NCBI GenBank assembly: GCA_003963315.1
Contig: RXJP01000016.1
Location: 62,001-126,000 of the forward strand
Direction: 5' to 3'
Length of the DNA: 64,000 nucleotides
DNA from: Rhodocyclaceae bacterium
Lineage (GTDB): Bacteria; Pseudomonadota; Gammaproteobacteria; Burkholderiales; Rhodocyclaceae
The notes under the pieces were generated by a model, which was not told the DNA's origin, made no database searches, and saw only the letters and a list, made by a program, of their open reading frames with translations. Position 1 is the first letter of the stretch. Every line of letters starts with the position of its first letter. Positions 56,296 to 64,000 of this stretch are shown piece by piece. The position numbers and the translations under genes were made by a program.

Positions 56296-56691
56296 TTACA
56301 TTCCCAGCTTTTCGAAGATCTTGCCCATCTTCTCGTTAAGGGTTGCTGCGGTAAACGGCTTGACGATATAGCCCGATGCACCCGCCTGGGCGGCCGCGAT
56401 AATGTTTTCCTTCTTCGCTTCGGCGGTGATCATGAGCACCGGCAGGTGCTTTAAAGCGGCATCGGCACGGATAGTCTGCAACAGGGTCAGGCCATCCATA
56501 TTGGGCATGTTCCAGTCGGTCACGACGAAATCGAAACTGGCGGCCCTGAGCTTCTGCAAAGCGACAACACCGTCTTCCGCCTCGTCCACATTGGTGAAAC
56601 CGAGTTCCTTGAGAAGGTTACGGACGATGCGGCGCATGGTAGAAAAATCATCCACCACCAAAAACTTGATCTTGCTGGGATCCGCAGGCAT
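56296..56691 (-). CDS. cheY: Chemotaxis response regulator CheY
   Basis: [33 protein letters not shown]...[12 protein letters not shown]. Confidence 0.98.
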   Translation of the reverse strand: MPADPSKIKFLVVDDFSTMRRIVRNLLKELGFTNVDEAEDGVVALQKLRAASFDFVVTDWNMPNMDGLTLLQTIRADAALKHLPVLMITAEAKKENIIAAAQAGASGYIVKPFTAATLNEKMGKIFEKLGM

Positions 56692-56705
56692 TACTCTCTC
56701 CAGGT

Positions 56706-57671
56706 TCAGTCTCTTTGGGATTTCAACAACAGCGGACGCAGGGTATCAGCCAGCGCGTCTGCATCAAACTTTGCCACATATTGATCCACGCCCACACTCT
56801 TGCCCATGGCCCGATTCGCCTCGGAAGACAGGGAAGAGTGCATCACAACGGGAATACCGTTGAAGCGGGCGTCGGACTTGATGTTCTTGGTCAGCACATA
56901 CCCGTCCATCTCCGGCATTTCGGCATCGACCAGGATCAGATTCAATTCATCCAGCAGATCCCGTCCCGATTGCTGGGCGGCAGCGGCCATACCCACCAAA
57001 CGGGTCCATGCCTCCATGCCATTCTGGGCATGTTTGTGCTTCACCCCCAGCTTGTCCAGCACCTCGGCGATCTTCTTCCGGGCCACGGCCGAATCATCCA
57101 CGAAGAACACGTTCAGATCATGGGCGTCGCGGATGGGCTCGATCTGACCAACCAGGGCCTCGCCAAAGGTGTTGGCCATGATCTGCTCCACGTCGACGAT
57201 GGAGACCAGTTTGCCGTCCGGCAATTCGGTGATGGCGGTGATGTAGGCATGGGCGCCGCTGGTAACGGCCTCGGGCGCCCGTACCTTGTCCCAGTCCACA
57301 CGGATGATGCGGTCTACGCCATGGACCAGGAAGCCCAGAGTGCGCTTGCTGTATTCGGTCACCATCATGGACTGTCCGAGCCCGGCGGGGGCGTCGCCCA
57401 ATCCCATGGCGCGGGACAGGGAAACCACCGGGATCACGTTGCCGCGCAGGCTGATCAAGCCTTCCACACCGGCGGGCATATTGGGTGTCTTGGTGATGAC
57501 GGGGGTCTTGCTGACCTCGCGTACTTTGAATACGTTGATACCGAAGGTTTCGTGGGTGCCCAACTCGAACAGCAGAATCTCCATTCGATTGGAACCCGCC
57601 AACTTGGTACGGGCATCCACGGTGTCCAGCAAGGAATTGTTCGCGGGATTGGCGATGGCATTGGTGTTCAT
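56706..57671 (-). CDS. cheV: Chemotaxis protein CheV (CheW-REC), paralog 1
   Basis: CheW-like N-term + [21 protein letters not shown]...[15 protein letters not shown]. Confidence 0.95.
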   Translation of the reverse strand: MNTNAIANPANNSLLDTVDARTKLAGSNRMEILLFELGTHETFGINVFKVREVSKTPVITKTPNMPAGVEGLISLRGNVIPVVSLSRAMGLGDAPAGLGQSMMVTEYSKRTLGFLVHGVDRIIRVDWDKVRAPEAVTSGAHAYITAITELPDGKLVSIVDVEQIMANTFGEALVGQIEPIRDAHDLNVFFVDDSAVARKKIAEVLDKLGVKHKHAQNGMEAWTRLVGMAAAAQQSGRDLLDELNLILVDAEMPEMDGYVLTKNIKSDARFNGIPVVMHSSLSSEANRAMGKSVGVDQYVAKFDADALADTLRPLLLKSQRD

Positions 57672-57683
57672 GTCAATCTCCGG

Positions 57684-58655
57684 TCAAGCGGTTGCGGCGC
57701 TGGCGGCAGCGCTTTGGCGCAGAATGCGCGCCAAGGTATCGGCCAGGCGCTGCGGCTCGAACTTGGAAACATATTCGTCCACCCCCACCGAAATCCCCAA
57801 TTGCTGGTTGGACATGGAGGACAGGGACGAGTGCATGAGCACAGGAATACCGGCAAAGCGCGGGTCGGACTTGACGTGCTTGGTCAGGATATAGCCGTCC
57901 ATTTCCGGCATTTCCACATCGGTCAGGATAAGGTGCACCAAGTCCCTGACCCGCTTCCCCGCCGCGTCTGCGCTATTGGCGATCTTCTGCAACTCGTCCC
58001 AGGCGGCGCGTCCGTTGATGGCGCCAATGAACTTGACGCCCAGGGCGTTCAAGGTCCGCTCAATTTGGTTGCGTGCCACTGAAGAATCGTCGGCGAACAC
58101 CACGGTGAAATTGTTCTGGCCCAGGGGGGTAATGCTGGTGAACAGGAATTCGTCGTCGTACTTGGTGGTTTCGGCCAGGACCCGTTCCACGTCCAGCATC
58201 ATCACCAAGCGGTTGTCCTGCAATTCGGTAACGGCCGTTACCAAGCCCCCCAGGTTGGAAGTGAGCATTTCGGGAGGTACACGCATTTGCGCCCAGTCGA
58301 GGCGGAGGATGGTGTCCACCGATTCCACCAGGAAGCCCTGGGTATGGCCTGCATATTCAGTGACGATCATGATGTCCCGGGGCGTACCGGAATCCATGCC
58401 CACATACTGGGCAAGATCCACTACCGGGACCAGGGCGCCACGCAGGCTGACCATACCCTTGACGGAACTGGGCATGTCCGGAGCGGCGGTCACCTGGGGC
58501 GTACGCATCACCTCCCGCACCTTGAACACGTTGATGCCGAAAGTTTCCCGCCGTCCCGTGCGCTGATCCACGCCCAGGGAAAAAAGCAGGATTTCCAGCT
58601 TGTTGGTGCCAGCCAGACGGGTTCGCGCATCAATATTTTTCAGCAATTCAGACAT
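57684..58655 (-). CDS. cheV: Chemotaxis protein CheV (CheW-REC), paralog 2
   Basis: [53 protein letters not shown]...[15 protein letters not shown]. Confidence 0.95.
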   Translation of the reverse strand: MSELLKNIDARTRLAGTNKLEILLFSLGVDQRTGRRETFGINVFKVREVMRTPQVTAAPDMPSSVKGMVSLRGALVPVVDLAQYVGMDSGTPRDIMIVTEYAGHTQGFLVESVDTILRLDWAQMRVPPEMLTSNLGGLVTAVTELQDNRLVMMLDVERVLAETTKYDDEFLFTSITPLGQNNFTVVFADDSSVARNQIERTLNALGVKFIGAINGRAAWDELQKIANSADAAGKRVRDLVHLILTDVEMPEMDGYILTKHVKSDPRFAGIPVLMHSSLSSMSNQQLGISVGVDEYVSKFEPQRLADTLARILRQSAAASAATA

Positions 58656-58834
58656 TTCTCAGCCTTTCAACGAAAGCCGAAGGGGCGGCTTGTCGTACTC
58701 CCGAACAATCTTACGCGATTTTTATAAATTTCATCCCTGGGAGCGGCCCTGGCACCGGGATTGGGGGAATACCGTCAGGATATTGCGCCGCACACAACAC
58801 ACCGGTATCAGGCCGATTTATCCCATGGGTCCGG

Positions 58835-60487
58835 CTAACACAGACTCAATTCCACCCGGAGCTGATTGCCCTGGGTATTGAACTCCACCCGTCGTGCCAT
58901 GGATAGCACTAGGGAGAGCCCCCTGCCATAGGGGAGCGGCTCGTCGTCCTTGGCTGATGGGGTTCGATTCAAGATGTCGGAATAGTCGAACCCCTTGCCG
59001 CTATCCCGGCAAACAATGACCACCCCCGCTCCCTCCGGCCCCTGTTCTAGCACCAGAGAAAGCTCGATCTGCGCGGACACCAAACCGGCCAGGCGCTTCG
59101 CTCGCTCGTCGAGATAGGTTTCCATGCCTTGCTCGCCGAGTTTGAGGGAGGAGTCGAGACCCAATACCCCATGATCCAGGGCATTGTTGTATAGCTCGGA
59201 TAACACGACGAACAACACCCCGCCCATATCCTTCACCGCCTCGAATTGGGCTATGGCGCTGAGCATCAGGGGCACCACATCCACTGACCGCATTTCATCC
59301 GGCCCCACGGACAGGGACAATTTCCATTGACCAACGGAAGAGGCGCCCTCCACCGCGCGTTCCCGATCCTGGCGCGACGTCTGATCGCGGTGGCAACTGA
59401 CCACGATCAAGGACATATCGTCCCGGGCGATCAACCCCCCTCCGCTTTGCATTGACGGGGCCTCCGGCAGCGCATGTTGCAGATTGCCATAGCCCTCCAA
59501 CCAGCCCCGGAAGGCCTGCAAGGCACCAGCCCGGTCCGCCCCCGGGGCGAGTTGCCGCAACAATCCGCCAGACCCTAAGGCCAGCATTTCCTTGTCACGG
59601 AAGGTCCAAACATCCGTCTCCACATGGAAGGCAGCGGGCGGCAAGCTGCCCAGGGGAGCGTGTGGTGTAGCCTCGGCTGATTCGTTGTGTTGCCGGGACA
59701 ACAAAATCGGCGCCGGCGTCCCGCCGTTCCAGACATGGATGACGCCGTCGGCGAAATCCACCGAGACCAAGGTGGCGTGCACCGGGCATCCTTCCGGATA
59801 AAAACGAAAAATCCGAGAATTGGCCTCGCGTACGATGGCATCGATGCCAAAGCCTTTTTCCGTCATGCGGTAAAAGGGGGCGACCACGGGCAAGGTACTG
59901 ACCGCCGCCAACGTCCCTTTCTGCATGTCGTCCACCAGCATGATGTGCAGCGCCCCCGCCGGCGTCCGGGCCGCCAACAGCAGATCGCCGCTGAAAATGT
60001 CGGCGGGGCGGGTCCAGGATTGGATCGCCGGATCGCTCAGGGTCTCGTTGTGGACGAACTGTTCCAGCATGCGCCGCGCCTGCCGATGTTCGCCATCGAC
60101 CGCCACGCGCAGATGGTCCACTTGTTTGGTCAAGAGGGCATTGCGCTGCGCTTGTTGGGCGGAAACCTTCAGCAAGGCAAGAATGGCTTGCAGGGTTTCA
60201 ACCGTCGAGGAAGCGGACAAGGGGATGGGCATCGCATGGCCGGGAGACGCCAAGGGCGGTTTCCCGCCCATCCACAGGCAAGGCACCGCACTCAACCACT
60301 CTTTTTCCAAGCCTGGCGGCAACAGGCGGGCGCCGACATCCTCGGCGACGATCACCACATCGCACGCCTCAGGCACTTGCAGCAGCTTTTTATTGGCGGA
60401 ACCGGGACAATCGACTTCGTGGCCCAGATGCATCAATCCCTGAGCGATGGCAAGGGACGAGGCCTCCCCGAGAAAGAGAATCTTCAT
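58835..60487 (-). CDS. Degenerate receiver-like domain + SpoIIE/PP2C phosphatase + HATPase_c protein (HsbR-like)
   Basis: SGDLLLAARTP...MLVDDMQKGTLAAV; RDDMSLIVVS; VLSELYNNALDHG N-box; RDSGKGFDYSD G-box. Confidence 0.85.
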   Translation of the reverse strand: MKILFLGEASSLAIAQGLMHLGHEVDCPGSANKKLLQVPEACDVVIVAEDVGARLLPPGLEKEWLSAVPCLWMGGKPPLASPGHAMPIPLSASSTVETLQAILALLKVSAQQAQRNALLTKQVDHLRVAVDGEHRQARRMLEQFVHNETLSDPAIQSWTRPADIFSGDLLLAARTPAGALHIMLVDDMQKGTLAAVSTLPVVAPFYRMTEKGFGIDAIVREANSRIFRFYPEGCPVHATLVSVDFADGVIHVWNGGTPAPILLSRQHNESAEATPHAPLGSLPPAAFHVETDVWTFRDKEMLALGSGGLLRQLAPGADRAGALQAFRGWLEGYGNLQHALPEAPSMQSGGGLIARDDMSLIVVSCHRDQTSRQDRERAVEGASSVGQWKLSLSVGPDEMRSVDVVPLMLSAIAQFEAVKDMGGVLFVVLSELYNNALDHGVLGLDSSLKLGEQGMETYLDERAKRLAGLVSAQIELSLVLEQGPEGAGVVIVCRDSGKGFDYSDILNRTPSAKDDEPLPYGRGLSLVLSMARRVEFNTQGNQLRVELSLC

Positions 60488-60514
60488 TCCCGGCGCCCGA
60501 TCCCGGTTTGGGAC

Positions 60515-60820
60515 TTAGGAGATGGCGAAGAGCTTGCCGAAGTTAGCGATATCCAACACTTGCTTGACGGCGCCACGACAGTTGCTCAGGCTGACTTCCT
60601 TGTTGCAGCCCCTCGCCTTGTCCCGCAACATGAGCAGCATGCCCAGGGCGGAGCTGTCCAGGTAGTCCACGCCGCCGAGATCTACCACCACTTCCCGGAT
60701 CGCCCCTTGTTGCAACACCCCGTCCACACATTCGCGGAATTCCCGGTGGCTGTTGAAATCAAACCGGCCTTCCAGCTTGATGACGGCACGGGCATCGGTT
60801 GTTATGACTGTGGTTTGCAT
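60515..60820 (-). CDS. STAS-domain anti-sigma-factor antagonist (HsbA-like)
   Basis: IREVVVDLGGVDYLDSSALGMLLMLRDKARG. Confidence 0.92.
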   Translation of the reverse strand: MQTTVITTDARAVIKLEGRFDFNSHREFRECVDGVLQQGAIREVVVDLGGVDYLDSSALGMLLMLRDKARGCNKEVSLSNCRGAVKQVLDIANFGKLFAIS

Positions 60821-60866
60821 ATCTAGGTCCCTAAAGCGCGATAGATGGAAAGTATAGCCTGCCGCC

Positions 60867-61931
60867 TCAATGGCCACGCAAGCGTGCCACCAACCTTGCC
60901 GCAATCGATGACAAGGGGGCCACGTCATCCAGCGCATTGATTTCCGCCGCGGCCCGGGGCATGCCATAGACCACGCAGCTTTCCTTGTCCTGGCCGATAT
61001 TCCACGCGCCCGCCTGGTGCATCTCCAACATTCCCTGGGCGCCATCGCGGCCCATGCCGGTCAGTATGACCCCCAGGGCGTTGGCCCCCACCTCCGTGGC
61101 CACCGAGGAGAACAGCACGTCCACCGCGGGGCGGTGGCGATTCACCGGTTCCGTCGTCAACAATTCGGTAACGTAGCCGCCCCCCTTGCGTCGCACCCGC
61201 ATATGGGAGTGCCCGGGCGCCAGATAGGCGTATCCCGCTTGCAACAGCTCCCCGCCCCTGGCTTCCAGCACGGTCAGCTTGGACAGGGTATTCAGACGTT
61301 GGGCAAAGGACGGCGTGAATGTCTCGGGCATATGCTGGACCATCACAATGGGCGGCATCTCGGCCGGCAATGCCGACAGCACAGTCTTGATGGCTTCAGT
61401 CCCCCCGGTGGACGCGCCGATGGCGATCACTTTTTCAGCCAGGCAGCGGGCGGGCAGCATGCCCTCGACACTCGCCCCTTGGGTACCTTGCATAGCGGCT
61501 GCCGTCGCTCCGGGTTTAACACCGCGGGCCTTGCCGGAACCGTAGGCAGCGCGAATCTTGTCGCGAATTTCCTCGCCGTACCCCTGCAACTGGGCGCCGT
61601 TGCCTGCCTGCGGCTTGGCCACAAAATCCACCGCACCCAATTCCAGCGCCTGTAGGGTCACCTCCGAACCGCGCGCGGTCAGGGAGGAAATCATGATGAC
61701 CGGCATGGGCCGCAGCTTCATCAAACGGGAAAGGAACTCCAACCCATCCATTTTCGGCATTTCCACATCCAGGGTCAGCACGTCTGGATTCAACGCCTTG
61801 ATCATTTCCCGTGCGGCGATGGGATCGGGAGCAGTGCCCACCACGTCGATGTCCGGCGCCATGCCGATCACCTCGGAGAGCAGTCCGCGCATCAAGGCGG
61901 AGTCGTCGACAATCAATACCTTGATGGTCAT
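60867..61931 (-). CDS. cheB: Chemotaxis methylesterase CheB
   Basis: IKVLIVDDSALMRGLLSEVIG; VIAIGASTGGTEAIKTVL; LTGMGRDGAQGMLEM. Confidence 0.98.
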   Translation of the reverse strand: MTIKVLIVDDSALMRGLLSEVIGMAPDIDVVGTAPDPIAAREMIKALNPDVLTLDVEMPKMDGLEFLSRLMKLRPMPVIMISSLTARGSEVTLQALELGAVDFVAKPQAGNGAQLQGYGEEIRDKIRAAYGSGKARGVKPGATAAAMQGTQGASVEGMLPARCLAEKVIAIGASTGGTEAIKTVLSALPAEMPPIVMVQHMPETFTPSFAQRLNTLSKLTVLEARGGELLQAGYAYLAPGHSHMRVRRKGGGYVTELLTTEPVNRHRPAVDVLFSSVATEVGANALGVILTGMGRDGAQGMLEMHQAGAWNIGQDKESCVVYGMPRAAAEINALDDVAPLSSIAARLVARLRGH

Positions 61932-61940
61932 GCCGTCGCC

Positions 61941-62543
61941 TTAGGTAAACAACTCGATATCGCCCACCACCGGCACCTCCGAGAGGCGATTGGCGTATTC
62001 CTTCTCGCGCCGGGTCACCGTGTCGTTATGCAGGCGTGCCAACTTCTTCATCATCACCCGCCCGGTCACCGGGAAGAAATACACCTTGCGCGGATAAACG
62101 TCCAAGAGATCCTGGGACACCACGGGAATGCGCTCCGTCTGCAGGTAATTCAGGACGAAATCCGAATTGCGTTCGCCCACCATGGCACCGGACAGGCTGG
62201 CCATGACTCGTCCGCCGCCGAAGACCTTGGCCTCAAGACGATCACGCCTCGCACCCAGCTTGAGCAGATGATTGATCAGGATTTCCATGGCATAGCTGCC
62301 GTAACGGGCCGAGGCGGTCTGGTCGTCGCCGCCTTCCGCCAGCATGAAATGATTCATGCCGCCTATGCCCTTCTCCCGGTCGCGAATACAGGCGGCCACG
62401 CAGGAACCCAGAACGGTCACCACCACCATGTCGGTGGTGGTGACAAAGTATTCCCCCGGCAATACTTTCACCGCCTCGATTTCGAAGTTTCGATCGAAGT
62501 AGCGGTTCCTGGCCAGGTGTTCGGCAAACCCGATCTCGTCCAT
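61941..62543 (-). CDS. cheD: Chemotaxis deamidase CheD
   Basis: VVTVLGSCVAACIRDREKGIGGMNHFML; GGGRVMAS. Confidence 0.96.
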   Translation of the reverse strand: MDEIGFAEHLARNRYFDRNFEIEAVKVLPGEYFVTTTDMVVVTVLGSCVAACIRDREKGIGGMNHFMLAEGGDDQTASARYGSYAMEILINHLLKLGARRDRLEAKVFGGGRVMASLSGAMVGERNSDFVLNYLQTERIPVVSQDLLDVYPRKVYFFPVTGRVMMKKLARLHNDTVTRREKEYANRLSEVPVVGDIELFT

Positions 62544-63400
62544 CAGCCGGTATTCCTAGGCAAGTGAGGCTGCTCGGTGTGCTGGTACACCGTCTTGCCC
62601 AGGGAATGGAACAGGTCGGCCGCATGAAGGAAGCTCTCCGAATGTCCCGCGAACAGCAAACCGTCTGCTTTGAGTAGCGGCTTGAATTTGGTCAATATGG
62701 TGCGTTGGGTAGGCTTGTCAAAATAGATCATCACATTGCGGCAAAACAAGGCGTCGAACATGCCATCAACCCCCAGCCGCGCATCCAGCAAATTGATGCG
62801 CTGGTAGGTAATCAATGCCTGCAATTCGCTGCGCACCTTGACGAAGCCCGTCTTGCCGCCCGTGCCTTTCAGAAAAAACTGCTGCAGGCGCTGAGGGGAA
62901 AGCTTGTCTACCCGGTCATTGCCGTAGACCCCTTGCCGCGCGGTATTCAGCACGTTGGTATCGATGTCGCTGGCGATGATGGAGACCGGCGGCGTAAGCG
63001 TATTGAAGGCCTCGCAGGCCGTCATGGCCAGGGAATAGGGCTCCTCTCCGGTGGAAGCGGCTGAGCACCAAATGCGATAGGGGCGGCTGCGGCTGGCCTT
63101 CATGTGATTCGCCAGAATCGAAAAGTGATGGGCCTCGCGGAAGAAGTAGGTCAGATTGGTCGTCAGGGAGTTGACGAAGGTTTCCCACTCCGCCTCATCC
63201 CCCCGTTCCAACACCTGTAAATAATGGGCGAAGGAGCCCAAGCCCAGGGCCCGCAACCGCCGCACCAGGCGGCTATAGACCATGTCGCGCTTGATGGGGG
63301 CAAGGGCGATCCCGGCATGGTCGTAGATCAGCTTGCGCACCCGTTCGAAGTCACCATCGGTGAATTCGAACTCCCGTTCCGACCTATCGACAATACTCAC
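62543..63400 (-). CDS. cheR: Chemotaxis methyltransferase CheR
   Basis: RIWCSAASTGEEPYSLAMT; FDALFCRNVMIYFDKPTQRTIL; GHSES. Confidence 0.97.
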   Translation of the reverse strand: MSIVDRSEREFEFTDGDFERVRKLIYDHAGIALAPIKRDMVYSRLVRRLRALGLGSFAHYLQVLERGDEAEWETFVNSLTTNLTYFFREAHHFSILANHMKASRSRPYRIWCSAASTGEEPYSLAMTACEAFNTLTPPVSIIASDIDTNVLNTARQGVYGNDRVDKLSPQRLQQFFLKGTGGKTGFVKVRSELQALITYQRINLLDARLGVDGMFDALFCRNVMIYFDKPTQRTILTKFKPLLKADGLLFAGHSESFLHAADLFHSLGKTVYQHTEQPHLPRNTG

Positions 63401-63463
63401 CTGCGCATCCTTCCCACGACAACGACTTTGCGAGCCCTACCGGCCCAGGGACATCCGGAGGAA

Positions 63464-64000
63464 TCAGAATTCCTCCCACTCATCGTCCGTATCGGACAGG
63501 TGCGCGGGAATTTTTTTGATACTACCCTCCGCTTTGGGTTGCGCCTGATAGGAAGCCCCCTTGTTTGCACCTCCGGACAGGCTCATCTGCATTTGCCGAA
63601 TCGCCTTGATCGTCAGAGAGGACAGCGTTGAAAAATCCCCATACAACAGCGCGTTGGCGTTCTCCTTGGCGCCGCCGTCATTGCAGCGGATCACTTCGGC
63701 CGCACAACGATGGAAATCCGCATGGTTGCTACGCAAGCCCTGGTAGGCGGGAGCGCTGGCGTGACGATGGCCTGGGCCGTAGATCCATTTGCCCAAGGTG
63801 CACTTATCGTCGCAAGCCACCACCGCGGGGTCCAGCGCTTCACCTACACCGTCGATGTAGTTCCTCAACCGCAGCTTCCACTGATCGTGGGCGGCCACCA
63901 TGGCGTCAAAATCGGTGGCACTGCTGCCGGATATATCGCTAGTCAGCAAGGCGCCGTCCGCCAGTTTGAACATACTGACGGCCTGTACCAGGCCGCGGGC
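63464..64000 (-). CDS. Methyl-accepting chemotaxis protein, C-terminal part with CZB zinc-binding domain (truncated by window edge)
   Basis: LVQAVSMFKLADG MCP C-term; HDQWKLRLRNYIDG...CTLGKWIYG...HADFHRCAAEVI CZB signature; C-terminal DEWEEF. Confidence 0.85.
   Translation of the reverse strand, partial: ARGLVQAVSMFKLADGALLTSDISGSSATDFDAMVAAHDQWKLRLRNYIDGVGEALDPAVVACDDKCTLGKWIYGPGHRHASAPAYQGLRSNHADFHRCAAEVIRCNDGGAKENANALLYGDFSTLSSLTIKAIRQMQMSLSGGANKGASYQAQPKAEGSIKKIPAHLSDTDDEWEEF

Noticed and set aside
58750-58764. Plus-strand TGGCACCGGGATTGG, sigma54-like
   Set aside because: The -12 GC is GG, and only minus-strand genes lie downstream.

Overview
GC-rich proteobacterial chromosomal window, most like a betaproteobacterium (Rhodocyclales-like by gene content; inference only). 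Four blocks. (1) ~0-26 kb: a large flagellar locus: fliP(partial)-fliQ-fliR (+), flgBCDEFGHIJKL plus a coupled lipoprotein gene (-), flgAMN (+), and flhB-flhA-flhF-flhG-fliA-motC-motD (-). (2) ~26-47 kb: accessory metabolism: a solute-binding protein, a duplicated small membrane protein, an aerobic aryl-CoA cluster (monooxygenase/OYE fusion, SDR, MarR, aryl-CoA ligase-RidA fusion), an aldo/keto reductase, a DEAD-box helicase, a LysR/TRAP-transporter cluster with a DHOD-like enzyme, HpaI aldolase, bicupin and DUF6282-like hydrolase, and a fused CoA-transferase. (3) ~47-53.5 kb: pntAB, a PP2C phosphatase, an HDOD protein, a PduO-type adenosyltransferase and tRNA-Ala(CGC). (4) ~53.5-64 kb: chemotaxis (cheA, cheZ, cheY, two cheV, an HsbR/HsbA-like phosphatase-kinase/STAS pair, cheB, cheD, cheR, MCP with CZB domain). 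Main points for a second look: shared module expansion in FlgE/FlgK/FlgL; an FlhG that keeps the DQAxxLR motif but has no P-loop; a ligase-RidA fusion next to a 2-aminobenzoyl-CoA-type monooxygenase/reductase; an Hsb-like partner switch with a degenerate receiver; the TRAP catabolic cluster; and several sigma54/sigma28 promoter matches, structured leaders and inverted-repeat elements. All calls were made by eye from the sequence and the supplied translations; no database search was run.
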